Shown here in pieces: positions 8,812 through 17,559 of a DNA stretch of 64,000 nt. Below the pieces are notes generated by a model. The model did not search any database, had not been told where the DNA came from, and was given only the letters and a program-made list of their open reading frames with translations. Source of the stretch: CAYWCV01 sp964629885 (GTDB lineage Bacteria; Bacteroidota; Rhodothermia; Balneolales; CAYWCV01); NCBI GenBank assembly GCA_964629885.1, contig CAZVRJ010000004.1, forward strand, positions 28,086 to 92,085. Direction: 5' to 3'. Made by a program: the position numbers and the translations under genes. The number at the start of each line of letters is the position of its first letter. The stretch's first letter is position 1.

Positions 8812-9738
8812 TTAGAATATCGAAATCATCTTTCTAAGGTACTTGCGGGGATTTTCATCAAGGTTTTTGATCAGCGTTGCCAAGTTAGCAGAGAGACTGT
8901 CAAGATTATTATACAACGAAGGATCGGAAGCCATTTTGCCTAAGGTGCCCTCGCCTCTGTTGATTTTATCCAGCATCGCCGTTAATTCGGCCGATGTCTT
9001 CGACAACTCGCGGGTCAACTCATCCATAGACTTTGTCGTTGTGTCCAAGTTCGAAACGATGCGCGAAACGCCGTCGCGGTTCTCGGTGGTAATACTGTCG
9101 ATGGTCGCAGTGACCTGCTCCATATTCGACATCACTGCTGCGAGTGCGCCTTGGTTTTGCACGAGCATCGAGTTTAGCAGGCGGGTCGATTTTTCAAGGT
9201 TCGAGGCAATGTTCTGTAAATCCTTCTGCATCTGGGCGTTGATCATTGAGTCAACCTTGCCCAAAATCTGGTTCATGGTCTCGACTGTCACAACAGCCTT
9301 ACCACCAATTTCTTTGCCCAAATCTGCCAATTCACCGAAGGTATCGCCCTCAATATTGCCTTGAATGCGAGCATTATTGGGAAGGGGAGTATTCGATTCA
9401 CCTTTGAGAATCTCGATGACCATAGTTCCCAGCAAATCGGCCGAGCGGATATACGCTGTCGATCCCTCGGTGATTTCAACACTCTTGTCAATGTTCATTT
9501 CTATGAGGACTGAATCGGACGGCAAGAGACTCACGGTACGGATCGTTCCGATCTGAACCCCTTTAAAGCTCACAGCTCGCCCGGGGGCTAGGCCTTTCGA
9601 CTCCACAAATACGGCTGAAATTACTTTTCCAGGGCCAAATATTGGGATATCCTTCATGAAACGGTATCCGACAAAGGCGATGAGGATGGCGCCCAAGACG
9701 GTGACGGCTACTTTTATGCTATTTGACCACAATTTCAC
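8812..9738 (-). CDS. mlaD: MCE/MlaD family lipid-binding protein
   Basis: 308 residues: one N-terminal transmembrane helix (about 9-25), then a single MCE domain (about 35-115) with FVESKGLAPGRAVSFKGVQIG, and a long C-terminal helical region (about 150-300) predicted to form a coiled coil. This is the substrate-binding subunit of a retrograde/anterograde phospholipid ABC system between inner and outer membrane. It is the last gene of a tight mlaE-mlaF-mlaD operon (15 bp after mlaF). No mlaB or mlaC is adjacent, as is common in Bacteroidota and chloroplast-type systems. Confidence 0.9.
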   Translation of the reverse strand: MKLWSNSIKVAVTVLGAILIAFVGYRFMKDIPIFGPGKVISAVFVESKGLAPGRAVSFKGVQIGTIRTVSLLPSDSVLIEMNIDKSVEITEGSTAYIRSADLLGTMVIEILKGESNTPLPNNARIQGNIEGDTFGELADLGKEIGGKAVVTVETMNQILGKVDSMINAQMQKDLQNIASNLEKSTRLLNSMLVQNQGALAAVMSNMEQVTATIDSITTENRDGVSRIVSNLDTTTKSMDELTRELSKTSAELTAMLDKINRGEGTLGKMASDPSLYNNLDSLSANLATLIKNLDENPRKYLRKMISIF

Positions 9739-9753
9739 TGTATGAACTCCTTT

Positions 9754-10491
9754 TTAAGTTATCTGATATTCGCTAGCTCTGATAAACGTGAGCAACCTAT
9801 CGTGATTGCTCGATTTCATTTCATCCAACTTTCCGTACCAACTCAGCTTCTGTTCATCGAGGAACGCAACTTTATCGGCAATACGGAGCACACTGTGCAT
9901 ATCGTGAGTGATCACGATCGACGTAATGTTGAGACTCGTGGCCATTTGTATGATCAAGTCGTTGATTTCGTCGGAGGTCTCTGGATCCAAACCGCTAGTT
10001 GGTTCGTCGTAAAGGAGGTAATCGGGCTTCATAACGATGGCACGAGCCAAACCAACTCTTTTTCGCATACCACCCGACAGATCGGCAGTGCTCTTGTTTC
10101 CGATGTTTTCCAGGTTTACCATAGCTAAGCATTCAAGCGATTTTGCCTGGATTTCATCCTCGGTCAGGTCAGTGAAATACCTTAATGGGAAGGCCACATT
10201 TTCGAAGGACGAGATTGAATCGAACAATGCACCACCTTGGTATAAAACCCCAAAGCGTTGGCGCATCTTCCTGAGCGCAACGTAGTTAAGCTTGTTGATG
10301 TCGTCGCCATCTATGATCACCTCACCCTCGTCGGGTTTGAGTAGGGCAACCAAATGCTTTAAAAGCACCGATTTACCACAACCCGATTTCCCGATGACCG
10401 CAAGCGTCTCGCCATCGTCAATGCGCAGATTGACCCCCTCCCAAACGAGGTGATCTCCAAAACTTTTACTTAGGTTGCGAATTTCAATCAT
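9754..10491 (-). CDS. mlaF: Mla-type ABC transporter ATP-binding protein
   Basis: 245 residues with a complete ABC ATPase set: Walker A GKSGCGKS near residue 34, Q-loop VLYQGGALFDS, signature LSGGMRKRVGLARA, Walker B YLLYDEPTSGLD and the switch histidine in VITHDM. The LSGGMRKR signature and GGALFDS are typical of MlaF/Ttg2A ATPases. It lies 3 bp after mlaE and 15 bp before mlaD. It powers phospholipid movement through the MlaE permease. Confidence 0.94.
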   Translation of the reverse strand: MIEIRNLSKSFGDHLVWEGVNLRIDDGETLAVIGKSGCGKSVLLKHLVALLKPDEGEVIIDGDDINKLNYVALRKMRQRFGVLYQGGALFDSISSFENVAFPLRYFTDLTEDEIQAKSLECLAMVNLENIGNKSTADLSGGMRKRVGLARAIVMKPDYLLYDEPTSGLDPETSDEINDLIIQMATSLNITSIVITHDMHSVLRIADKVAFLDEQKLSWYGKLDEMKSSNHDRLLTFIRASEYQIT

Positions 10492-10494
10492 GGG

Positions 10495-11229
10495 TCAGAG
10501 CAATATGGCTGCTAATAGGAAGTCGGATAACAGAATGTACACGCAGCTGAGAACAGCAGCCTGGGTTGTTGCCCGTCCCACACCCTCGGCACCCCCGCTT
10601 GCATAGTATCCTTTAAAGCAGGATACAGATGTAATCACGAAACCGAAAACAAACGATTTGATGAGACCGAATATGACGTCGCGAGCAAAAAAGTATTCAC
10701 GCCCGCCCTCTAAAAAAGTTTCGGCGGGTAAGCCACTCATGACCCCTGCCACAATTCCGCCAGCAATTCCAGCCGATGAGCAAATAACATAGATTATTGG
10801 AAACATAAGAAGACCGGCCAAAACACGAGGAACAACCAAATAAGAAACACTGTTGAATCCCATGGTCTCTAGTGCATCGATCTGTTCCGACACCCTCATA
10901 GTTCCCAACTCAGTTGCAATGCGTGCGCCGATTCGCCCTGCGAGCACCAAACTGCTGATGGCAACCGCCAACTCGATGATGAGCGACTGTGTAACAATGG
11001 CGCCAATCACATTGGCAGGCAACAGCGACGATACCAGCTGATATGACGTCTGAATGGTAAGAACGGCCCCCGTGAACACTCCCGTCAAGATAACGATGGG
11101 TATCGAGTCGAAACCTGTCTTTACAAATTCACTAACGAGGTTACCCTTGTAGGTACTAAATTCGGTTGATGAACGTATTGCTTTATACAATAGCAAGCAA
11201 TAGTCACCGAGATATCGAAGTAGTTCCAT
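10495..11229 (-). CDS. mlaE: MlaE family ABC transporter permease
   Basis: 244 residues, mostly hydrophobic with five to six predicted transmembrane segments. The MlaE-family signature IVTQSLIIELAVAISSLVLAGRIGARIATELGTMRVSEQIDAL is visible in parts at about residues 75-125. It is first in the leftward mlaE-mlaF-mlaD operon. The gene starts divergently from porQ; the space between them is about 140 bp if porQ starts at 11368. Confidence 0.94.
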   Translation of the reverse strand: MELLRYLGDYCLLLYKAIRSSTEFSTYKGNLVSEFVKTGFDSIPIVILTGVFTGAVLTIQTSYQLVSSLLPANVIGAIVTQSLIIELAVAISSLVLAGRIGARIATELGTMRVSEQIDALETMGFNSVSYLVVPRVLAGLLMFPIIYVICSSAGIAGGIVAGVMSGLPAETFLEGGREYFFARDVIFGLIKSFVFGFVITSVSCFKGYYASGGAEGVGRATTQAAVLSCVYILLSDFLLAAILL

Positions 11230-11367
11230 TCAGCGACTTAATCCGGATGTTGAGTATACTGTTTCAAAATCGTGGCTCTATGCCGTACATTTAAACCATT
11301 GATATGGTTGTTAGTGTATGTCAAAATACGAAGATCCACCATAACCTTATGGACTAACCTCATTCCT

Positions 11368-12345
11368 GTGCGTCCCCTTTTCATCGTCTTCTTCATGTTT
11401 ATTTTGAGCGTACCGAGTGTCTATGCTCAGTATACTAACAATGCCGTGTTTCGTTTCTTGAATTTGCCGGTTTCTGCTCGGGCTGCAGCCCTTGGTGGAA
11501 ATAATCCCGCCTTATTTAACGCTGATCCGGTGCATTTTCAGCTCAATGCAGCTTATTTGGGCTCCGAGCTGGAGCGATCGGTGGCCATAAGTTACATCAA
11601 TCAACTCGCCGACGTCAACTCGATGTTCGCCAACACCGCTTTTTCGGTTGGTGATGTAGGAAACTTGGGTGTTGGGATCCGCTACACGGGTTATGGTGAT
11701 TTCGACCGCATTGATCACACTGGTACGATAGACGGTACTTTTCGAGCATATGATATGGCACTCAGCTTTGGGCTCGGCCGTAAAGTTGGATCGTCGTTCA
11801 GCTATGGCGTGGGCGTTGATTTGATCCAATCTTCATACGACAGCTTTAGTGCCTCCGGAATTGGTTTTAACGGTGGATTTCGGTACGAGGAGCTTGATGG
11901 AAATATCGTATTGGCGGGTGCTTTCAGCAACCTTGGCACCCAATTATCCTCGTATAATGGCATAAAAGAGCCTTTGCCAGCCGATGTTCGTGTAGGAATA
12001 TCCATCAAACCGGAATATGTGCCGGCAAGGCTGCATTTCATGCTTCAGGGCTTAAACGAGTGGGATCAAACAGTTCCTTCAGACACGGAGCCTCCTTCAC
12101 TGATGTCAAACTTAGCCCGACATCTGTCTGTTGGCACTGAATTCGTGTTCAGCCCAAATTTCAACTTCAGGCTAGGTTACAACCACTACACCCACGAGGC
12201 ATACAAAAGTGATGATGGATTTGACTTTGCAGGTGTAAGTTTTGGCTTCGGCATCAACGTCAAACGTCTAACCATCGACTTCAGCCGAAATGGATATAGC
12301 GATCTTGGTGGCACTTATCAATTGGGGTTGCGCACTCGGCTTTAG
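11368..12345 (+). CDS. porQ: PorQ-like type IX secretion system outer-membrane protein
   Basis: From the GTG at 11368 the protein has about 325 residues and a clean signal peptide (RPLFIVFFMFILSVPSVYAQ). The longer frame from GTG 11272 would add 32 residues with no signal-like character. The mature start FRFLNLPVSARAAALGGNN is the conserved PorQ/PorV-type N-terminus. The later features GVGIRYTGYGDFDR, FSNLGTQLSSYNG and EPLPADVRVGIS match PorQ of the T9SS, a barrel protein of the attachment complex. No other por/gld/spr gene is in the window. Confidence 0.82.
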   Translation: MRPLFIVFFMFILSVPSVYAQYTNNAVFRFLNLPVSARAAALGGNNPALFNADPVHFQLNAAYLGSELERSVAISYINQLADVNSMFANTAFSVGDVGNLGVGIRYTGYGDFDRIDHTGTIDGTFRAYDMALSFGLGRKVGSSFSYGVGVDLIQSSYDSFSASGIGFNGGFRYEELDGNIVLAGAFSNLGTQLSSYNGIKEPLPADVRVGISIKPEYVPARLHFMLQGLNEWDQTVPSDTEPPSLMSNLARHLSVGTEFVFSPNFNFRLGYNHYTHEAYKSDDGFDFAGVSFGFGINVKRLTIDFSRNGYSDLGGTYQLGLRTRL

Positions 12346-12446
12346 TTAGGGGCACCCTCACGCTCTTAATGCCTTGAATTTGCTATATTAGGGGGATGTA
12401 AGGCAGACCGACTGCCGCCTATATCATCATCTACCTAGCATCTCAG

Positions 12447-13646
12447 ATGGGAACACTCAGATACCTGACGGCCGGCGAATCGCATGGGCCGTCACTAACT
12501 GGCATACTTGAGGGCATGCCGTCAGGATTGACCTTGAGCGAAGCCGACATTGCACTTCAACTTGCACGCCGGCAGGAAGGTTATGGTCGCGGTGGACGCA
12601 TGGCGTTCGAAAAGGACGTTGCAGAGATTTTATCAGGTGTACGCTTCGGAAAGACTATGGGTGGACCCATCGCTTTGAACCTGGTAAACCGAGCGTTTAA
12701 GAAAGATGCTGCCAATTGGCCCGTTGTGATGTCGAAGAACCCAGTAGACGAAGAAGTCGAGCGCATCACGATTCCAAGACCAGGACATGCCGACCTTGTT
12801 GGAGTCCAGAAATATGAGTACGATGATATCCGTCCTGTTATCGAGCGCTCAAGTGCCCGCGAAACTGGGATGCGCGTCGCCATAGGTGCCATTGCACGTA
12901 AGTTTTTGTCCCACTTTGGCATTGAAATCGGTGGTCACGTCATACAACTCGGGGATGTTGGCTACGAGAACTGGGATCACATCCGATCGGTGGCCGATCC
13001 GTTGGCCAATAAAGGGGCGCAATTACTCGGCGATACTGCAGACCAGTCGGAAGTGAGGTGTCTCGATGCCGCTCTGTCCGACAAAATGGTCGATACTATT
13101 AAAAAACGCCGCAAAGAGGGTACATCGCTTGGTGGAGTCTATGAAATCATTATTACGGGCGTCCCTCCAGGTCTTGGCAGCTTCGTACATTGGGACCGCA
13201 AACTCGACGGATTGATTGCACAGGCCATCATGGGGACCCAAGCCATGAAAGGCGTGGAGATTGGCATGGGATTCGAGACTGGCAGCCGTACCGGCTTTGA
13301 GGTTCACGACGAAATCACTTGGGAAAACGACCATTATGGTCGCCGCACGAACCGGGCCGGGGGCATTGAAGGAGGCATGAGCACTGGCATGCCCATTCTG
13401 GTACGTGGTGTGATGAAACCCATCCCCACAATGCTCACACCGATAAAAACGGTCGACATCGACACCAAACAGGAAGTAGATACCCGTTACGAACGCAGCG
13501 ACGTGTGTGCCCTTCCAAGAGCTGTCGTTGTGGCTGAAAATGTTTTGGCACCAGTAATTGCGAATGCATTCCTCGAAAAATTCGGTGCCGACTCAGTATC
13601 TGAAATTGATAGAAACTGGCAACTTTTTACTTCAAGAAACAAATAA
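12447..13646 (+). CDS. aroC: Chorismate synthase
   Basis: 399 residues, the expected length for the long-type enzyme. Signatures include GESHGPSLTGILEGMPSGL at the N-terminus, RPGHADL, SSARETGMRVAIGAIA, and GIEGGMSTGMPI with the R-x-x-x-KPIPT segment. It converts 5-enolpyruvylshikimate 3-phosphate to chorismate using reduced FMN as a catalytic cofactor. No other shikimate-pathway gene is adjacent. It is followed 41 bp later by a small TPR protein. Confidence 0.98.
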   Translation: MGTLRYLTAGESHGPSLTGILEGMPSGLTLSEADIALQLARRQEGYGRGGRMAFEKDVAEILSGVRFGKTMGGPIALNLVNRAFKKDAANWPVVMSKNPVDEEVERITIPRPGHADLVGVQKYEYDDIRPVIERSSARETGMRVAIGAIARKFLSHFGIEIGGHVIQLGDVGYENWDHIRSVADPLANKGAQLLGDTADQSEVRCLDAALSDKMVDTIKKRRKEGTSLGGVYEIIITGVPPGLGSFVHWDRKLDGLIAQAIMGTQAMKGVEIGMGFETGSRTGFEVHDEITWENDHYGRRTNRAGGIEGGMSTGMPILVRGVMKPIPTMLTPIKTVDIDTKQEVDTRYERSDVCALPRAVVVAENVLAPVIANAFLEKFGADSVSEIDRNWQLFTSRNK

Positions 13647-13687
13647 ACACGAACAATATTCGTTTAGAACAAATAAATTAGAGCATT

Positions 13688-14011
13688 ATGAACGAGCGAG
13701 TTCGCACGCTGACAACCTTTCTTGCGGCCGACCCAAGCGATCTGTTCAGCAGGTACGCTTTGGCGATGGAATATCGCAAAGATGGTTTGTTAACGGAATG
13801 TGTGACCGAGCTTCGCAGGGTGCTCAAATTGGATCCCGACTATATTGGAGCCTACTACCAACTTGGATCGATTTTGTCGCAATTAGGCGAATTGACTGAG
13901 GCAGTTTCGACGTATAAAGTCGGAATTGACAAGGCGGAACATTTGGGAGATTTGCACAGTGCAAAAGAAATGAGAGAAGCCCTATCAATTATGGAAATGG
14001 AGTTTGAATAA
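13688..14011 (+). CDS. Small tetratricopeptide-repeat protein
   Basis: 107 residues with about two to three TPR units (SRYALAMEYRKDGLLTECVTEL and GAYYQLGSILSQLGELTEAVST), no signal peptide and no membrane segment. It is probably a cytoplasmic protein-protein interaction module. Its stop codon abuts the LysM-DPBB gene, suggesting translational coupling. Function not recognised beyond the repeat fold. Confidence 0.85.
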   Translation: MNERVRTLTTFLAADPSDLFSRYALAMEYRKDGLLTECVTELRRVLKLDPDYIGAYYQLGSILSQLGELTEAVSTYKVGIDKAEHLGDLHSAKEMREALSIMEMEFE

Positions 14012-15550
14012 GTGTATTATAATTTCATGAGGGGCGTAACGAATACGTTGAAGTATGTATCTGCACTGTTCTTAGTGCTGATAGTTATCTCTTTAACAGT
14101 TGCCCAAGCCCAAACGCGCATCCATGAGGTGAAGCAGGGCGAAACCATGGTGTCGATTGCCCAAACCTACCAAATGACGGCAACAGAACTACGGGTACTC
14201 AACAAACTTCCCAACGAGCGTATTGAAGTAGGCCAAAAGCTGAGGGTCCGAGATGTTGAACCCATTTCTCCAACTTCATCGAGTCAGGCTACAACAGGTG
14301 TTGGAATAGATCCAAGTAGGATTGAGTCTCAAGTGCGCAGGGATACAACCCAAAGGATGACTCGCGGAGTTGAAACCCCAAGAGCTTCAGACACTGTTCG
14401 TGTTGCAGTACCGCAACCCACTTCACAACAAGCTGAGCCGCAGCTTACAGAGCAAGAGCATGTGGTTCAACCAGGCGAAACGTTATTTAGTGTCGCTAAC
14501 AGATATGGAATGCTTGTGGCAGACCTGAAGCGCCGAAATGGCATTGTGGGTAACGACATCACTGCAGGCCAGCGGTTGAAAGTGCTAGTAGAGCAGCGAC
14601 AAGAGCAAGAACAACGGCAAGAACAAGAGCAGCGACAAGAACAAGAGCAGAGGCAAGAGCAATCTCAGGTGGGGTTTGATTCCAACAAACATGAGTGGTA
14701 TGTGGTAAGGACCAGCGACACGCTGCCTTCCATCGCAAGAAATTTTGGCATGAGCATTGCACAGCTTCGAGATTTAAATGGCTCAATGATCTACACGATG
14801 AATGCCGGAGATCGTATAATTGTGCACAGAGGTGCAGCAACAGCACCTGAGCGTGAAACGACATCGTCGCGCACCGAAGTGCCGCCACAACAGCAAACAC
14901 AGCCCCCTGTTCAAGCTCAGCCCCCAGTCGTAGATCTGAAGCCGCCCGTTGAGCATGCCGATCCCCCACCTGTTGTAATCGAGACGACAGTTGCCAAAAC
15001 AGATTCTAAAACTCAAAGCGATATTGCGGAAACGTTTGATCCATTCGGTAGTGTTGTAAACCGTGGCAGGTTCATAGGTTACGTAGTTAAGCGTAACGAA
15101 AGGCTATCATCCATTTTAGAGTCGTTTCAGATGGACGAGTCAGACTTTTACGCGCTAAATCCATCCCTTGAGGGGCGTCCACCACGAGCTGGGGCGGAGG
15201 TCTTGGTATATGAGCCACCATCAAATTTGCAGCCTAACCCTTATGCTGTCGATGCTACAACGGCTGGTGTCGGATTATCGGTTGTGGCAGCCATCTACTC
15301 CGACACAGATAGGGGAAAGTTGACAGCCAGCGGAGAGTTGTATAATCCTGAAAACTTAACGGTAGCTTCGGCATCACATCCTTTGGGTAGCATTCTTTAT
15401 ATTCTGAATCCTGAATCAGGAAAAGGCACATACGTCAGGGTGAACGATAAAACTGAATCAGAGGGGATCATACTGTCGAAAACAGCGGCAACGGTACTTG
15501 GATTGAACCCATCAATCTCAAATCGAGTCGTTGTGAGTAAGGAGCAATAA
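14012..15550 (+). CDS. Secreted LysM-repeat protein with C-terminal RlpA-like double-psi beta-barrel
   Basis: About 507-512 residues. A GTG at 14012 directly follows the TPR gene stop, but the ATG at 14027 is as likely. After a signal peptide ending about VAQAQ come LysM domains at roughly residues 36-79, 148-190 and 228-270. A degenerate fourth lies near 355-400. The C-terminal 90 residues (AAIYSDTDRGKLTASGELYNP) resemble the RlpA/DPBB fold, here without an obvious lytic-transglycosylase domain. A Gln/Glu/Arg-rich tandem repeat links LysM 2 and 3, and Pro/Gln-rich linkers follow. It is likely a periplasmic peptidoglycan-binding protein acting at the cell wall or septum. Confidence 0.87.
   Translation: MYYNFMRGVTNTLKYVSALFLVLIVISLTVAQAQTRIHEVKQGETMVSIAQTYQMTATELRVLNKLPNERIEVGQKLRVRDVEPISPTSSSQATTGVGIDPSRIESQVRRDTTQRMTRGVETPRASDTVRVAVPQPTSQQAEPQLTEQEHVVQPGETLFSVANRYGMLVADLKRRNGIVGNDITAGQRLKVLVEQRQEQEQRQEQEQRQEQEQRQEQSQVGFDSNKHEWYVVRTSDTLPSIARNFGMSIAQLRDLNGSMIYTMNAGDRIIVHRGAATAPERETTSSRTEVPPQQQTQPPVQAQPPVVDLKPPVEHADPPPVVIETTVAKTDSKTQSDIAETFDPFGSVVNRGRFIGYVVKRNERLSSILESFQMDESDFYALNPSLEGRPPRAGAEVLVYEPPSNLQPNPYAVDATTAGVGLSVVAAIYSDTDRGKLTASGELYNPENLTVASASHPLGSILYILNPESGKGTYVRVNDKTESEGIILSKTAATVLGLNPSISNRVVVSKEQ
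14588..14666 (+). repeat. In-frame Q/E/R tandem repeat within the LysM protein gene
   Basis: The segment encodes four or five degenerate copies of a Gln-Glu-Gln-Arg type unit built from CAAGAGCAAGAAC-like DNA. It forms a flexible charged linker between LysM domains. Copy number could vary between strains by slippage. Confidence 0.8.
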
Positions 15551-15592
15551 GATCTTAAATAAATTAAACCTACGCGTGTCACAACCATTCGG

Positions 15593-16168
15593 ATGAATTT
15601 AAACAGAGATGACATTCTGAAGCAGCGTGAGTTCAATGCGGAAATGATTCCACATATGGATGCGCTGTACAATTTTGCCATCCGATTGGCCAACGATCCC
15701 AACGACGCCGAAGACCTCGTACAAGACACCATTGTTAAGGCATACAGGTTCTTTTCCAGCTACGAACGAGGAACAAATGCAAAAGCTTGGCTTTTCCGCA
15801 TTTTAAAAAACTCCTACATCAACAATTACCGCAAGCAATCGAAACAGCCCTATCAGGTCGATTACGACGAAATATCGACTTATTATGAGAGCGTTCGAAG
15901 CGAGAGGAGCGACACAACCGACATGGAGCAGATCATGTATCGGGAGTTGCTCGACGATGAGGTGACAAAAGCTCTGAACAAGCTGCCTGAGGACTTCCGT
16001 ACTGTAGTGCTCCTTTGCGACATCGAGGGTTTCACCTACGAAGAGATCGCCAACATGCTCGACGTTCCAATTGGCACTATCAGATCTCGACTACATCGTG
16101 GACGTAATCTTTTGCGAACGAGTTTATCGCAATACGCCAGCCGCAGAGGTTTCGGCGAGGACGACTAA
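15593..16168 (+). CDS. ECF-type RNA polymerase sigma factor
   Basis: 191 residues with sigma region 2 (about 20-90: FAIRLANDPNDAEDLVQDTIVKAYRFF) and region 4 (about 130-185: LPEDFRTVVLLCDIEGFTYEEIANMLDVPIGTIRSRLHRGR). This is the common Bacteroidota SigE/RpoE-like group, in which region 4 is followed by a short tail. No anti-sigma gene is adjacent: the next gene is a convergent histidine kinase. Regulon unknown; envelope stress is a guess from the family. Confidence 0.93.
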   Translation: MNLNRDDILKQREFNAEMIPHMDALYNFAIRLANDPNDAEDLVQDTIVKAYRFFSSYERGTNAKAWLFRILKNSYINNYRKQSKQPYQVDYDEISTYYESVRSERSDTTDMEQIMYRELLDDEVTKALNKLPEDFRTVVLLCDIEGFTYEEIANMLDVPIGTIRSRLHRGRNLLRTSLSQYASRRGFGEDD

Positions 16169-16173
16169 TACCC

Positions 16174-17475
16174 TCAGGCCTTAACTGGCAGCACGATTCT
16201 GAAGGTAGTACCCTTGCCTGGAACCGATCTCTGAACGTAGACCTTGCCCTCGTGATATTCCTCAATGATACGTTTCGTGAGGCTTAATCCGAGTCCCCAG
16301 CCCCTTTTCTTAGTGCTATAACCTGGTTTGAAGACCTCTTTGTGGAGTTTCTTGTCAATTCCCTTACCGGTATCTTCGATATCGATTACCAAGTCGGAGT
16401 TATCTCGGAAAGAGTGAATTGAGATCGACGACCCTCCTTGATGTGGGTCGATGGCATCGAGAGCATTCTTAATCAAATTCTCGAGTGCCCATTGAAACAG
16501 CTCTTGGTTTAACATGAGCCTTGTTTCGGTTTCGATGTCGCGAATCATACTCACGTTGTGGTTCATCTGCGGTAAACGTCTTTCCATGTAGTCGGCAACG
16601 TTGTCGATGATGTTTCCTACCCGCTGCTCACGCAATTCGGGTGCCGATCCGATTTTGCTGAATCGGTCAGCGACGCTTTGCAGGCGTTCCACGTCATTGT
16701 CTAGCTCATGCACAATTTGGAGATTGTCTTTGTTCAGGTCGGACTCTTTGAGCAGCGTGATCCATCCATAGAGACTGGTGAGCGGAGTTCCGAGTTGATG
16801 GGCGGCCTCGCGTGCCATTCCCACCCATAGATTCGACTGCTCTGTGCGTCTCGTAGTGCTCCAGCTGGTGTATGCAAGGCCCATGAATAGTGCAAGAACA
16901 CCAAACTGGACATATGGGAAATATCGCAGCATCTGAATGGTGCCACTTTCACCGTAGTAAATGTATTGAATCTGCTGGTTTTCCGGATTTTCGGCACCAA
17001 CTAAAATCTCAATGGGCGTGTTAAGTGTCTTGAACTCGGCTATGAGCTCAGGTGTGATCGTTGCTGGATCCACGTTGTTCGAGTACAGCAAACTGTCGTT
17101 TTCGTCGACGCGTATTGCCGGAATTTCTATCCGATTTTCGAGTATCAGTTCAGAATACACAAAATCGAACGCAGGATTGCCCAAATCGGCAGACGCATTA
17201 CGAGATGTACGGGCCCAGCGGGTTCGCTTCGACAGTGAGATAAGGCTGTCGGTTTCAATTTCGAGTGCCATTTGGTCAACTTCGCCACGAATATCGACAT
17301 TATGGGGCAGGGTTACATATTGCAGGGCCTTAGCCCAAAGTTCGACGTCATTCCTGTCCTTTTCGCGGAGGTTGACAATCAAGAATTGCGTGTATGATAC
17401 CGAACCGATTCCAAGCAAGAGGAGTAGAAGTATCAATACTGCACGCACAAACCTTGGCAATATGGAAAATGTCAT
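16174..17475 (-). CDS. Membrane-bound sensor histidine kinase without adjacent response regulator
   Basis: 433 residues. Transmembrane helices at about 9-34 and 187-205 flank a periplasmic sensor region of about 150 residues with no recognised fold. The dimerisation H-box is MAREAAHQLGTPLTSLYGW, with the phospho-acceptor at about His226. The HATPase domain shows N-box NLIKNALDAI, G1 DTGKGI and G2 GWGLGLSL. The AHQLGTPLTSL H-box is typical of Bacteroidota kinases found as orphans. The gene is convergent with an ECF sigma factor and ends 5 bp from it. Partner regulator unknown. Confidence 0.93.
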   Translation of the reverse strand: MTFSILPRFVRAVLILLLLLLGIGSVSYTQFLIVNLREKDRNDVELWAKALQYVTLPHNVDIRGEVDQMALEIETDSLISLSKRTRWARTSRNASADLGNPAFDFVYSELILENRIEIPAIRVDENDSLLYSNNVDPATITPELIAEFKTLNTPIEILVGAENPENQQIQYIYYGESGTIQMLRYFPYVQFGVLALFMGLAYTSWSTTRRTEQSNLWVGMAREAAHQLGTPLTSLYGWITLLKESDLNKDNLQIVHELDNDVERLQSVADRFSKIGSAPELREQRVGNIIDNVADYMERRLPQMNHNVSMIRDIETETRLMLNQELFQWALENLIKNALDAIDPHQGGSSISIHSFRDNSDLVIDIEDTGKGIDKKLHKEVFKPGYSTKKRGWGLGLSLTKRIIEEYHEGKVYVQRSVPGKGTTFRIVLPVKA

Positions 17476-17559
17476 GGGGGCACTAGATAGTGAACAACAG
17501 ATTGGTCGGTGTAAAATAACACACTACAACCAACCTGCCACTATTTTGCAAAAAATGCC

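Noticed and set aside
14588..14666. Tandem repeat that might suggest a CRISPR-like array
   Set aside because: The units are short, contiguous and in frame inside a coding gene, with no spacers; no cas genes are present.
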